47,690 nt of DNA, from contig NZ_JAQYWQ010000047.1 of the NCBI RefSeq assembly GCF_029379315.1, positions 1-47,690 of the forward strand. The letters run 5' to 3'. Origin of the DNA: Nostoc sp. S13. Its GTDB lineage: Bacteria; Cyanobacteriota; Cyanobacteriia; Cyanobacteriales; Nostocaceae. Made by a program: the position numbers and the translations under genes. Below, in pieces: positions 36,099 to 45,179 of this stretch; within the stretch, counting starts at the first letter, position 1, and every line of letters starts with the position of its first letter. Under the pieces are notes generated by a model that did not search any database, was not told the DNA's origin, and saw only the letters and a program-made list of their open reading frames with translations.

Positions 36099-37384
36099 AT
36101 GATCGTTCCATCAGGAATTACAGCATTTTTCAGCACAACTACGATGCCACTACGGATATAGAAACCTTGACTTTCACGGTCAGCTTCTTGCACGTTATCT
36201 TTATTGATAATTTTGACATCGTGACCGATACTGGCGTTTTTATCAATGATGGCACCGCGAATAATTGAGTCAGTACCAATACCTACGGGAATGTCACCTT
36301 TTTCAACGTTACATTGCCGTTCTACAAAAGCTTGATAAAAATCTGCACCCATGAGCAAAGACTCTTCAATGACGCAGCCAGATTCAATCCGCGATCGCAC
36401 TCCTAAAACTGAATGTTGAATGCGGCAATTCTTCAAAATACAACCTTCGCCAATAATTGATTCTGTGATCTGGCAATCTAAAAGTTTACTTGGAGGTAAG
36501 TAGCGAGCACGGGTATAAATTGGCGCTTCTTCATCGTAGAAACTAAAGGGTGGCTGGGGTTGCTGAGTTAGTGCTAAATTTGCTTGATAAAATGCCTCAA
36601 TTGTTCCAATGTCTTCCCAGTAGTCATCAAATAGATAAGCTTGAACGTTGTAATCTTTAGAAGCATCAGGAATAATTTCTTTGCCAAAATCTGTCCGTTC
36701 TAAAGATTCTCTCAATAACTTGAACAAAACCTCTTTTTTAAAGACATAAATCCCCATTGAGGCAATGTAAGGCTGTAATTTGGCTTGTTCTTTTGTTAAT
36801 CCCAGTACGCTTGTATCAACTTGCATTCGGGTTAACGCTTCGCCTTTGGGTTTTTCGCTAAAGTCAATTACCCTACCAGAATTGTCAATTTTCATTAAAC
36901 CAAAATCTGAGGCGCGGCGCTCATCAATGGGGATGACTGAGAGAGTAATATCAGCATTGGTTTCTCTATGGCGCTGGATAAATAGACGGTAATCCATGCG
37001 GTAGAGGTGATCTCCTGAGAGGATCAGATATTCGTCAGCATTCCATTCTTCCAGCAACCATAGATACTGACGCACAGCATCGGCTGTACCTTGGAACCAG
37101 TTGGGGTTTTCTGGCGTTTGCTGTGCGGCTAGGACTTCCACAAAGCCTTCGCTGAAGCCACTAAAATTGTAGGTGCGGGCGATGTGACGATTCAGGGAAG
37201 CTGAGTTGAATTGTGTCAGGACGTAGATTTTGAATATTTCGGAATTTATGCAGTTACTCACAGGGATATCGATTAAGCGGTACTTCCCCGCTACTGGCAC
37301 TGCTGGTTTAGCGCGGAGTTTGGTTAGTGGGTAAAGTCGAGTACCCGCGCCACCACCAAGAATGATTGATAATACTTTTTTCAC
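36095..37384 (-). CDS. glgC: glucose-1-phosphate adenylyltransferase (ADP-glucose pyrophosphorylase)
   Basis: 429 residues from a GTG at 37384, which follows GGGAGAAATTTT, a good ribosome-binding site, and gives the normal start of the cyanobacterial enzyme ([20 protein letters not shown]). A longer frame to 37444 would add 20 unusual residues. It makes ADP-glucose from glucose-1-phosphate and ATP, the committed step of glycogen synthesis. Catalytic motif GGGAGTRL, substrate loop [10 protein letters not shown] and the left-handed beta helix ([20 protein letters not shown]) are present. It is allosteric (3-phosphoglycerate/phosphate) in this group. Confidence 0.97.
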   Translation of the reverse strand: MKKVLSIILGGGAGTRLYPLTKLRAKPAVPVAGKYRLIDIPVSNCINSEIFKIYVLTQFNSASLNRHIARTYNFSGFSEGFVEVLAAQQTPENPNWFQGTADAVRQYLWLLEEWNADEYLILSGDHLYRMDYRLFIQRHRETNADITLSVIPIDERRASDFGLMKIDNSGRVIDFSEKPKGEALTRMQVDTSVLGLTKEQAKLQPYIASMGIYVFKKEVLFKLLRESLERTDFGKEIIPDASKDYNVQAYLFDDYWEDIGTIEAFYQANLALTQQPQPPFSFYDEEAPIYTRARYLPPSKLLDCQITESIIGEGCILKNCRIQHSVLGVRSRIESGCVIEESLLMGADFYQAFVERQCNVEKGDIPVGIGTDSIIRGAIIDKNASIGHDVKIINKDNVQEADRESQGFYIRSGIVVVLKNAVIPDGTII

Positions 37385-37948
37385 AAAATTTCTCCCGACT
37401 GCCTGTTCAACTCTCATCTTAAGTTTAGGACTGTCTGCCACCACAGGTAAGGGGGATCGTCTGATTCTTTGGGATGAATTTTACAGAATGCTGCTTGTGA
37501 TGGGTAGTGCGGCTGATCGGGAGAGAAAATAGAACATCTGTATTAATTGGAATGAAGAATGAGGGGCGATCGCAAGACTACACTTATGCTGAGAGACATA
37601 ACTAAATTTCAGGTTATGGTAAAAAAACATAAGTTTAAAGAGATTAGACCTCTTGCATAAATGCTTAAATTGTCATATTGAGCGGAGCTAAACAAAGTAG
37701 TGAGATTCTTCTGTCCACTGCGTTCCGCTCAGAATGACATTTTTAATTTTTTGACTTTTGCAAGAGGTCTATTTGCTAATAACCCATTTGCTAGTTATGG
37801 TTATGGATTGAGGCGATCGCTTGAAATCAGTTAAGCAATAAAATCCCCTCCAAAGAGAATTGTACGAGAAGAATCTAATTAATGAAATAAGTGCCATTTA
37901 TGCGATCGTCAAAGTCCTGCACTGAGAATTGCTTAGATTATTAGGCGG
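37385..37948. other. gene-free stretch with one MITE
   Basis: Upstream of glgC. It contains the element at 37645-37771 and several HIP1 sites (GGGGCGATCGC, GAGGCGATCGC). No gene is seen. Confidence 0.5.
37645..37771. mobile_element. 127-base MITE with TAGACCTCTTGCA inverted repeats
   Basis: Ends TAGACCTCTTGCA and TGCAAGAGGTCTA are perfect 13-base inverted repeats. The inside carries a second inverted pair (TGTCATATTGAGCGGA and CCGCTCAGAATGACA). No coding frame, so it is a non-autonomous element. Confidence 0.75.
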
Positions 37949-38173
37949 CTATTTATCGGCTTTTTTTGGGCTGTTATGTGTTGTTCCAGAGTGAGAAGGT
38001 CCAGGTTCTGGTGAGTCAGAAGGTGCAGGTCCTGTGTGAGAAGGTCCAGGTTCTGTGTGAGAAGGTCCAGGTTCTGATGGAGATTGTTTGGAGTTGGTTC
38101 CTTTTCCTCCAGCATCCTGACTTTGAGACTGGGTGGGTTCGGAATTATCGGAATTAGCTTCTAAGTTTTCCAT
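37949..38173 (-). CDS. small proline-rich heptapeptide-repeat protein
   Basis: A 74-residue, highly polar protein. The middle is a degenerate tandem of EPGPSHT units (21-base DNA repeats at about 38000-38080) and the ends are Ser/Asn/Lys-rich (ENLEANSDNSEP; GTTHNSPKKADK). No hydrophobic core, so it should be disordered. The ATG follows TTTAGAGC, a moderate ribosome-binding site. It lies 70 bases downstream of the caspase-WD40 gene on the same strand and could be co-transcribed. An alternative frame (LDLLTQNLDLL repeats) is less likely. Function unknown. Confidence 0.5.
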   Translation of the reverse strand: MENLEANSDNSEPTQSQSQDAGGKGTNSKQSPSEPGPSHTEPGPSHTGPAPSDSPEPGPSHSGTTHNSPKKADK

Positions 38174-38243
38174 GCTCTAAATTTTTATAATCGTCATCAG
38201 TATTATACACTTAAATTATGTATTTTAATCATATTAAATCTTT

Positions 38244-41200
38244 TTATTTTTTGGCATTTTCACAAATATGACGAACATCAACATATTTTTGGTGTGCCTT
38301 ATCATTATTATTTAAATATTCCCATAGCCAACTACAGCCTTTTTTTAATAAACTAGTAGTATTTGTCTGGGATGTATTTTCCGAGTGAGAATCTAAACTC
38401 CATATTCTTAGAGTTTGGTCGCGACTGGCAGTAACAATCCATTTACTATCATTACTAAAGCTCAAGTCTGTGATTTTATCTCTGTGTCTTCCTATAAAAT
38501 ATTGTTGAGTGAGTTGAGCATCTTTCCATAGTTGGATATTTCCGTCAATATTAGTAGCAGCGATCGTTTTATAGTCTGGGCTAAATTTAACTTTGTAGGC
38601 AGTATTAGCCTCTACTATTGTCACATTTGACCACGTTTTTTTGTCATTTCCCCTTCGCCACATTCTAACTGTATTATCGTAGCTAGAGGAAATGATAGCA
38701 TTGTTATTAAGACCAAAACTTGCATAATGGACTGCTGCAATATGTCCTGGTAAAGTAGCAACAGGAGTGCCATTTTTGGTGAATATTCTAATGTTTCCAT
38801 CATCGGAGGCAATGACAATATTTTCACCACTATTATTATGACTAAATTCTGCACTCCAAACTTTGTCTTTGCCATTTCCTAGTATGGTTTTATAAGGTTT
38901 TTTTATGATTTTTGATGAGTCATATTTCCATAACTTTACAGCACCATCTTCCCCAGTAGAAATTATTTCCTTATCAGGACTAAAATTGACAAAATAGATA
39001 TTTTTCTCTTCTGTAACCGAATCCAGGAAAGTACCATCTTTCTTCCAGAGTTTCACTTTTTTATCAGCACCAACAGAGACTATATACTGACCGTCAGGAC
39101 TAAAATTGACACTATAGACAGCAGCATCATGTGTCATAGTTTTAACTAAAGTGCCATTAAACTTCCAAATTTTCACAGTTTTATCTCTGCTTCCAGAAAC
39201 AATAAGGTTTTCTGTAGGACTGACACTTACACTGGTAACAGAATCCGTATGTCCCTCTAAACGGTTATGTTCTTGCACTTTATCAATTACTAATTTAAAT
39301 TTATTGAGTGTGTTAGGATCTTCAAGACCTATATTTTGTAATTGCTTGAGTGCTTTAACACTTTCTATAACTGCTTCAAGTTGAGAACCTGCATCTAAAA
39401 GTAGGTTAGGTGTTGAAGTTAAAGCAGTAGAAGCTATCGTATTTTTGACTGTATTCTCTGTTCTTAATCGCCATACAAAAAATCCCAATCCTAGAGATAA
39501 GACTACAAGTGTTGCAGAAGCGATCGCGAATCTAGTTCTTTGTGATTCAGCTTTGGCTTTGGCTTCTGCTTCTTGTTGAAGTTTTTTTGCTTGCTCTAAT
39601 TCTGCCTGATTTTGGCGATCGCGTCTCTCCAAACTCTTATGCAAAAAGTCTGATTCTAATAGCGTAAGTCTTGGCTGAGTCTTATTCACCCACTCAGAAA
39701 TTACAGCCAAGTTTGCACCTGTTAACAGTGCATCATCCGATTTATTAAATCTTTGTACCCATTCCTGGCAATCTTCCTCTAAAGAACGACTCAGACGAAT
39801 ATTATCCAGATTTTCAGCAATCCAAGTATTTAATAATTTCCACTCAGATAAAAGTGCTTCATGAGCAACTTCTACAGTATTTTGATCAGTGATAATTAAA
39901 CGTTGTTGAGAACCTGCCAGTAATCCTACAACCCTTTGCAATTGTTGTGGAGAATCTGCAACTACTTCTAATCTCTCCCAGGTAGCACGCCGCCGCGTCA
40001 CTTCTCCAGCTTCACCTAACTGCACCAATTCCATAAACAAGCAACGCGCAAAGGCTTGATCTACAGTTGTTAAACTTTGATACAAAATTGTCGCTCGTTT
40101 ATCTAAAGCTCCTTTAACTCCGCCAATTTCCTCATAACCTTTACGAGTTAAAAGTGGTTCTGGCGATTCAGGTTCTTCAATGCAAACTCGCCATAATTCC
40201 TTAAGCGCATATTGCAGTATGGGTAATACACCAGGACGGTTGAATACATCGGCGGAAATTTGAGAAACTAAACCACTCTCAAATGTTACCCCATGTAATT
40301 TGGCTGGTTTTTCAATTGCTTCTTCTAACTCAGCAAAAGACATCGGTGTGATGATGAATGATGTGGGAGGAATATTATTAATGAGAGTAATAATTTCTCG
40401 ATAGTCAGCACAACGATTTAAGAAATCACCGCGAATTGTCAAAATTATCCGCGTTTCTACCTCAGCCTTTTTTACTTCCTGTGCTATTAAGCGGATAAAA
40501 GTTTTGCGTTCCTCATCGTCTTGACAAAGGGTAAATATTTCTTCAAATTGATCGATAAATAATAGATGCGGCTGATTTTGCTGTTGTCGAGCTAAAATAT
40601 CAACCAATTTACCTAAAGGATGCTCTCCTGGTGTAAAAGATGCGATCGCCCATTCACTGCTTCCTGGGAGGCGATCGCCTTTCAGTTGCGGTAACAAACC
40701 CGCTTTTACTAAGGAAGATTTACCACTACCTGAATAGCCAATTACAGCCAAAAATCGACTCTCTGCTAAACGCGAAATTAGGGTACGAACTGCTTCATCT
40801 CGTCCACAAAAATATTGCGCTTGCTCTGATTCAAAAGCATAAAGTCCCCGATAAGGATTTTCCTGATTGAAAGCAATTTTTTCGCCTGTGGGAATATCTA
40901 ATTGGGGATAAGTAACCAGAGTAATCGAACGTCCCCAACCCATGCGAATCGGCTCTTGTACAGAACCTTTAAGTTCGTTGCTGACAAAATCAAACAAGCG
41001 ATCGCCACTTATTCGCCTACTACTACCTACATTTTCAGCCGCCAGTCCCTTAACAACTGCACCTGTGAAAATACTATATTCTTCACTTTTAATCACTCCG
41101 GCACCCTCAAAGCCCCGACAAGCTGTAATTAAGTAATAATCTTTTTGTGTACTGAAAGCGTTAAGAGTTTTTTCTATTAACTGTCTTTCTAAGAAATAGC

Positions 41201-41669
41201 CACTATGACAGCAATCGAGTAGCACCACTAAACTACTCAATTGCGAATCTCGAATTAAGTCGTTAAGGCTATCTAGGGGAATGCCATATTTTTGTTCAAT
41301 ATTTTCGTTTTCTTTAAATTCAATCTGACAATCGGAACTTGCCAAATATCCTTTTTGTTGTCCCAAATTGTCGGAAATGGTAAAACCGTGTCCGCTAAAA
41401 TAAATCAGCGCTTCATTATTAGCAGCTTGCTCTAGTAAAAACGTTCTCAAATCTTGACCAAGTTGAGCGCCAGTAACTTTTTGCGCTGCCATTTCATAGC
41501 CGTTTTTATCTTTATTCCAGCGCTGAGGTAGTCTTTGCACAGACTGGAAATCACCATACTGCTCTAAGAGTTGCGCGATCGCCTCAGCATCATTTGTTGT
41601 CTTCGACAAACGCGCTAATGATGGGCTGAGATACTCGGCAATGCCAATAACAAGCGCGTATCGTGCCAT
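38244..41669 (-). CDS. caspase-like peptidase (C14) fused to nSTAND NTPase, transmembrane helix and WD40 propeller
   Basis: 1141 residues from the ATG at 41669 (a TTG 48 bases further up gives a longer, less typical start). Domains in order: caspase fold 1-230 with YFSGHG (His94) and LDCCHSG (Cys154) intact; nSTAND-type P-loop ATPase about 285-620 with GYSGSGKSS (311-319) and LLFIDQFEE (369-377); coiled coil 680-710; one membrane helix (714-734); seven WD40 repeats (about 815-1095), enough for one full propeller. The usual reading is that the WD40 part senses, the STAND part switches by ATP-driven assembly, and the protease is the effector. It is divergent from a Trypco1-like gene. Confidence 0.93.
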   Translation of the reverse strand: MARYALVIGIAEYLSPSLARLSKTTNDAEAIAQLLEQYGDFQSVQRLPQRWNKDKNGYEMAAQKVTGAQLGQDLRTFLLEQAANNEALIYFSGHGFTISDNLGQQKGYLASSDCQIEFKENENIEQKYGIPLDSLNDLIRDSQLSSLVVLLDCCHSGYFLERQLIEKTLNAFSTQKDYYLITACRGFEGAGVIKSEEYSIFTGAVVKGLAAENVGSSRRISGDRLFDFVSNELKGSVQEPIRMGWGRSITLVTYPQLDIPTGEKIAFNQENPYRGLYAFESEQAQYFCGRDEAVRTLISRLAESRFLAVIGYSGSGKSSLVKAGLLPQLKGDRLPGSSEWAIASFTPGEHPLGKLVDILARQQQNQPHLLFIDQFEEIFTLCQDDEERKTFIRLIAQEVKKAEVETRIILTIRGDFLNRCADYREIITLINNIPPTSFIITPMSFAELEEAIEKPAKLHGVTFESGLVSQISADVFNRPGVLPILQYALKELWRVCIEEPESPEPLLTRKGYEEIGGVKGALDKRATILYQSLTTVDQAFARCLFMELVQLGEAGEVTRRRATWERLEVVADSPQQLQRVVGLLAGSQQRLIITDQNTVEVAHEALLSEWKLLNTWIAENLDNIRLSRSLEEDCQEWVQRFNKSDDALLTGANLAVISEWVNKTQPRLTLLESDFLHKSLERRDRQNQAELEQAKKLQQEAEAKAKAESQRTRFAIASATLVVLSLGLGFFVWRLRTENTVKNTIASTALTSTPNLLLDAGSQLEAVIESVKALKQLQNIGLEDPNTLNKFKLVIDKVQEHNRLEGHTDSVTSVSVSPTENLIVSGSRDKTVKIWKFNGTLVKTMTHDAAVYSVNFSPDGQYIVSVGADKKVKLWKKDGTFLDSVTEEKNIYFVNFSPDKEIISTGEDGAVKLWKYDSSKIIKKPYKTILGNGKDKVWSAEFSHNNSGENIVIASDDGNIRIFTKNGTPVATLPGHIAAVHYASFGLNNNAIISSSYDNTVRMWRRGNDKKTWSNVTIVEANTAYKVKFSPDYKTIAATNIDGNIQLWKDAQLTQQYFIGRHRDKITDLSFSNDSKWIVTASRDQTLRIWSLDSHSENTSQTNTTSLLKKGCSWLWEYLNNNDKAHQKYVDVRHICENAKK

Positions 41670-41815
41670 TTCACACACCTTGGGTTGGTAAATGCGGGAT
41701 AATCTTGACAGACACAATCAATGGCTGTGTTACTAGAAACAACACCATCTGTTATTTTTCCGCAAGCAAGCTGAAATTTATTCAGATACGTTACAAAATT
41801 TAATCGAGGTAGCTC
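41670..41815. promoter_or_regulatory. divergent promoter region of caspase and Trypco1-like genes
   Basis: 146 bases separate the two divergent starts. It is A/T-rich in the right part and should hold both promoters. No exact -10/-35 pair is claimed. Confidence 0.45.
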
Positions 41816-42187
41816 ATGTCAGAAGTACAGCAACTATTTTTCCAAGCAGATGGAGAGATTGAGCAGATTGAGATTAACGTCACAGCCACGGAAATAACTC
41901 AGGAAATTCAGGAGGACGACGATGGCATAGAATACAAAGATGTGCGAACAGATGCGATCGCTCGGATGCAACAAGCTCGTCAAATGATTCGCTCTTATAC
42001 TATCTATGCTCTTAGTGCTTTTAAAGACTTTAATACTGCTGAAATTGATGAGGTAACACTTAAATTTGGCATTAAGTTGGGTGGCAAGGCCGGCATTCCT
42101 TACATTACCGAAGGCTCAACTGAAAGTAATCTGGAAATTCAGGTGAAGTGTAAGTTTCCAGAAAAACAAAAACCTGATTCACAGTAA
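41816..42187 (+). CDS. Trypco1-like (CU044_2847 family) protein
   Basis: A 123-residue protein. The C-terminal motif DEVTLKFGIKLGGKAGIP followed by a beta-rich end (SNLEIQVKCKF) is the mark of the trypsin-co-occurring domain 1 family: a short acidic N-terminus, a helix (IARMQQARQMIRSY), and a EVxFGIKL-like strand. Family members are found next to trypsin-like, caspase-like or other proteases and STAND proteins in proposed conflict systems, and are thought to be adaptors. Here the partner would be the divergent caspase protein. No enzymatic residues are visible. Confidence 0.85.
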   Translation: MSEVQQLFFQADGEIEQIEINVTATEITQEIQEDDDGIEYKDVRTDAIARMQQARQMIRSYTIYALSAFKDFNTAEIDEVTLKFGIKLGGKAGIPYITEGSTESNLEIQVKCKFPEKQKPDSQ

Positions 42188-42289
42188 CAGCAAAAAATTA
42201 TCCGTACATTGTCGGGTTACGCAATGCCTATTAAACACCTAACTTCCCTGTATTTATCATCTTATTAACGCCCTGTGCAACCGTGTGCA

Positions 42290-42470
42290 ACTTTACTCTC
42301 AAACCTAAGCCCCAACCCCTTACGCCAGGTGCTTCTCCCAAGGGGAGACGCTACGCGAACAAGCCGGCAAACCCGTCCAAGGCACTGGCTCCCCTACTAG
42401 CGTTGGGGAGTAAAAATCAAAGCCTCTCTCCTTTTAGGGGAGAGGTTTGGAGAGGGGTTTTAAGGATAAG
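42290..42470. repeat. cluster of dispersed palindromic repeats
   Basis: Several repeat pieces lie here: CTTCTCCCAAGGGGAGACGC, GCTACGCGAACAAG and the hairpin CTCTCTCCTTTTAGGGGAGAG (42423-42443). They sit between the Trypco1-like gene and the small inhibitor-like gene, whose C-terminus reads into them. Confidence 0.65.
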
Positions 42471-42752
42471 TCGCACATCGGGTTTATTAACCAAACGTAA
42501 TTGCTGCGATCGCTTCAAATACATCACCCAAGGTTGCTCTGACAACTGGGAAATCGCATTTGGTGACAGGGTTGCTGTGAAAATATCTTTGCCACTGGTA
42601 ACACCACTCACGCCTAAACTTTCTAAAACCGCAGTTGCAGTAGAGTTTAAAACTGATTCGGTATGGATGAAAACCGCCAAACTAGTTTCATCTGAATCTT
42701 GAACATCATTTAGGGCTGTAGCAAGAGCAGCATCTAGCTTTTGATAATTCAT
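42417..42752 (-). CDS. small protein resembling a subtilisin prodomain / I9-type inhibitor
   Basis: ATG at 42752 (behind AAGGAATTGCTG, a good ribosome-binding site) gives 111 residues; a start at 42782 is possible but has no such site. Residues 25-88 follow the prodomain plan: SLAVFIHT strand, helices, KDIFTATLSPNAISQLSEQP, then WVMYLKRSQQLRL. They match residues 47-106 of the neighbouring subtilase in pattern (TA.L, LSE, V..hK.S..L.L). About 20 C-terminal residues (LKTPLQTSPLKGERL) read through a repeat and may be recent. It has no signal peptide. Likely role: intramolecular-chaperone-like binder or inhibitor of the upstream subtilase, 114 bases away. Confidence 0.7.
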   Translation of the reverse strand: MNYQKLDAALATALNDVQDSDETSLAVFIHTESVLNSTATAVLESLGVSGVTSGKDIFTATLSPNAISQLSEQPWVMYLKRSQQLRLVNKPDVRLILKTPLQTSPLKGERL

Positions 42753-42866
42753 CAGCAATTCCTTGGTAAAGAGGATAGGCAAAAATCGCCTACTTTAACT
42801 TATCAAATTTAGAGGTTATTATTGCCTACCCTTGTACAGAAATAATATCTACCTTGATCAGTCTAA

Positions 42867-44594
42867 TTACAGATTTAAAGCATTAATCACTCCATAACCC
42901 CATTTGTGATCAAATGTGCCTGCGGGTTTTCCGGGAATGGCACTATTTTTATGTAGCAATTCTTTCACAGCAGCCGGATCAAGTTTAGGATCACGTTGCA
43001 ACAGCAGTGCTACTAACCCACTGACTAACGGTGTCGCCATACTCGTACCAGCCTGAACCACAAACTTGGAATTAATCATCGATGAGCGGTCAAAATTTGC
43101 ATCGGCGGAAAGCGTGGAAACAATCATTGCTCCTGGTGCTGCTACATCCGGCTTGTGTACATCATTCCGTAGAGGCCCTTCACTACTGAATTCCGAAATA
43201 GTATCCAATTCTAAGCCCATTTCTCGCACTTGGTCGTCAATATCTATATATGTGGCTTTAGTAGTATAGGCGGCAACTGTAACTGCACTGCTGGCGGCTC
43301 CTGGGGAACCAATTTTTAACGCATCCTTTACACTTTTACCTGTAAAAAACACTGAGGAACTGTCATCTAGTGTCCACACATCTAAACGTGTGTCAGTTGA
43401 AGAAGTGTTGCGGACTCGCAGCTGCCAAACACCTCCCATTACTGGCGAGGGATCGATACCACGTATTTGCACAAAGAAATTATGATCGCTGTTGGCTTTA
43501 TCTGGCCCTGGTGTCGCTAATTGCACCCGCGCATCTGGTAACTGGTGATCTTGTGCGGCATTACCAGCAGTAATTATTTTTTGGAAGGGGGTGACAAAAC
43601 CGTTAGGACTCCGCAGCGACACTTCCAATTCGCGGTCTTTGGAATACCAACCGTTTAACCAAACTATGCCGACTTGATTCAAAGGAACATTAAAGCGCAT
43701 ACCACGAATGCGTCCACTGGGTATGGTCGCTTGTCCATGAATGTTATCGTTTCCTTCGTTACCCGCAGCACAGCAAACAATTCTTCCAGGGCCAGTTTCG
43801 GCATCAATGACCTTTGATAGGGAATCGCTACCATCATGGGCATCAGCGTGTCCACCCAAGCTGAGATTTACCACTGCTGCGCGTCCCAATTCTCTAGCAA
43901 CTCGGAAAATGTAACGAACGCCATCAGCAATGTGGGCATCCTGTAAATCTGACCTGACGACAACTAATTCTGCTTCTGGTGCGACACCGCCATAGTTAGC
44001 ATCGGCACCGGCGGCAATGCCAGCAACGTGAGTACCATGACCGCCAGTATCTTGAGAAATTGTCAGTTGCGCTCCTGTAAATTCAGCCCCATAGCCGCCC
44101 TCCGTCACTCCTGGGCCTGGCAGTGTTTGATCCCAAATGTGTAAAATTCGTCCAGCAAAAGCGGGGTGTTTCGGATCAATACCACTGTCTATAATACCGA
44201 TGATTACTCCTTTACCAGTCAGTCCGGTTTGGTTCTTGAACTGCGGCAGTTTGATTTTTTCCAGTGCAGTATCCATCCTCAAATGAAGTTTGCGTGATGG
44301 CTTAATCCTCTGAATAACATCTTCTTCAGATAAGACATCTAAACTATCTAAGGGTAAGAAAGCCGTCCTCACACTCCCAGAGTTTTGATTGACTTCAATA
44401 TTATATTGTGATAAATAACTCAAGTCTGCATCATGGTCGCAGTAGATGAAAACGACGCTTTTAGTAGGCTTGACTGGACTTTTGTGGGCAATAATACCAA
44501 GCGATTTTTTGTGTTGAACTAAAGCTTTATCTCCTTCATTTTGATAGTCCTTAAATGCCAAAAGTAGTCCGGGAGAAAGTTTTTCGTGCCTCAT
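42867..44594 (-). CDS. subtilisin-like serine protease (S8 family)
   Basis: A 575-residue protease. The triad is intact: Asp136 in GIIDSGIDPKHP, His186 in GGHGTHVAG, Ser518 in QAGTSMATP; the oxyanion Asn is in CCAAGNEGND. Residues 1-115 form a prodomain (SVVFIYCDHDADLSYL and VIQRIKPSRKLHL). A non-catalytic insert of about 130 residues lies before the Ser region (RIRGMRFNVPLNQVG to VWTLDDSSSVF), like the P-domain-like inserts of other bacterial subtilases. No signal peptide, so it is probably cytoplasmic. The ATG follows GAGGTAAAA. It heads a two-gene unit with the small prodomain-like protein. Confidence 0.93.
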   Translation of the reverse strand: MRHEKLSPGLLLAFKDYQNEGDKALVQHKKSLGIIAHKSPVKPTKSVVFIYCDHDADLSYLSQYNIEVNQNSGSVRTAFLPLDSLDVLSEEDVIQRIKPSRKLHLRMDTALEKIKLPQFKNQTGLTGKGVIIGIIDSGIDPKHPAFAGRILHIWDQTLPGPGVTEGGYGAEFTGAQLTISQDTGGHGTHVAGIAAGADANYGGVAPEAELVVVRSDLQDAHIADGVRYIFRVARELGRAAVVNLSLGGHADAHDGSDSLSKVIDAETGPGRIVCCAAGNEGNDNIHGQATIPSGRIRGMRFNVPLNQVGIVWLNGWYSKDRELEVSLRSPNGFVTPFQKIITAGNAAQDHQLPDARVQLATPGPDKANSDHNFFVQIRGIDPSPVMGGVWQLRVRNTSSTDTRLDVWTLDDSSSVFFTGKSVKDALKIGSPGAASSAVTVAAYTTKATYIDIDDQVREMGLELDTISEFSSEGPLRNDVHKPDVAAPGAMIVSTLSADANFDRSSMINSKFVVQAGTSMATPLVSGLVALLLQRDPKLDPAAVKELLHKNSAIPGKPAGTFDHKWGYGVINALNL

Positions 44595-45179
44595 TTTTAC
44601 CTCAAATTAAATTTATTTACTGTCAGCAAAACGGTGATTTTAGCAGGATAAGTCGCTCTAGCATTAATGCAGACAATGTAGTTTTTTAGCCTTGATTATT
44701 TGATGCGACTATAGTTATCTATTTTTTTCATAGATAACATCAAATAAGCTTAGGAGGTAGGTAGTTAACCAACTGAGTACTGAGTACTGAATACTCAGTC
44801 AAGTAAAAATTACTCAATACTGAAGCACTCGATATATGCCCCGCTTTGAAAGTGGGCGGTCTTTTAACTGGCACTCTTAAGAGTAACCGCGTTCGTGGTG
44901 ACTTTTCCAAGGGTATCTAAAAGCGCTCTCTCGACGATAAATTCACAGGTGATTAAGATTTGTAAAAAATAATTGACATCAGCTAATAACAGTATATTAA
45001 ATACTTACTTGAGGTTTAAAAGCTATACATATAGGACTCCTATTTGATTTTTGAATAACTAAGCTGCCTATAAGCTTGACATACAAAGCTTTCCTTCTCA
45101 GTATACTGAGCAAGATTCAAGTAGGATTCCTATAGCTTTCCTCACTGTCAAGAATTACAAAACAGAAAATTGGATAACT
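44595..45179. other. gene-free stretch with repeats
   Basis: Holds GAGTACT-type repeats around 44777-44800, a hairpin-like CCCGCTTTGAAAGTGGGCGG around 44840, and the inverted-repeat element at 45030-45134. The right end is the upstream region of the ChW gene. No gene seen. Confidence 0.5.
45030..45134. mobile_element. 105-base inverted-repeat element upstream of the ChW gene
   Basis: Ends TATAGGACTCCTATTTGA (45030-45047) and, as reverse complement, TATAGGAATCCTACTTGA (45117-45134) match at 16 of 18 bases, and the similarity continues outward (AAAGCTATA on both sides). A perfect palindrome CTCAGTATACTGAG is at 45097-45110. A related end is at 31-58. It lies 45 bases before the next gene, so it may carry or disturb its promoter. 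Confidence 0.6.

Noticed and set aside
37933..38115. LDLLTQN-repeat frame overlapping the proline-rich peptide
   Set aside because: Alternative frame of the same 21-base repeat; the other frame has a better start and ends.
42283..42702. 139-residue plus-strand frame
   Set aside because: Its first half is repeat DNA and the rest is antisense to the prodomain-like gene.
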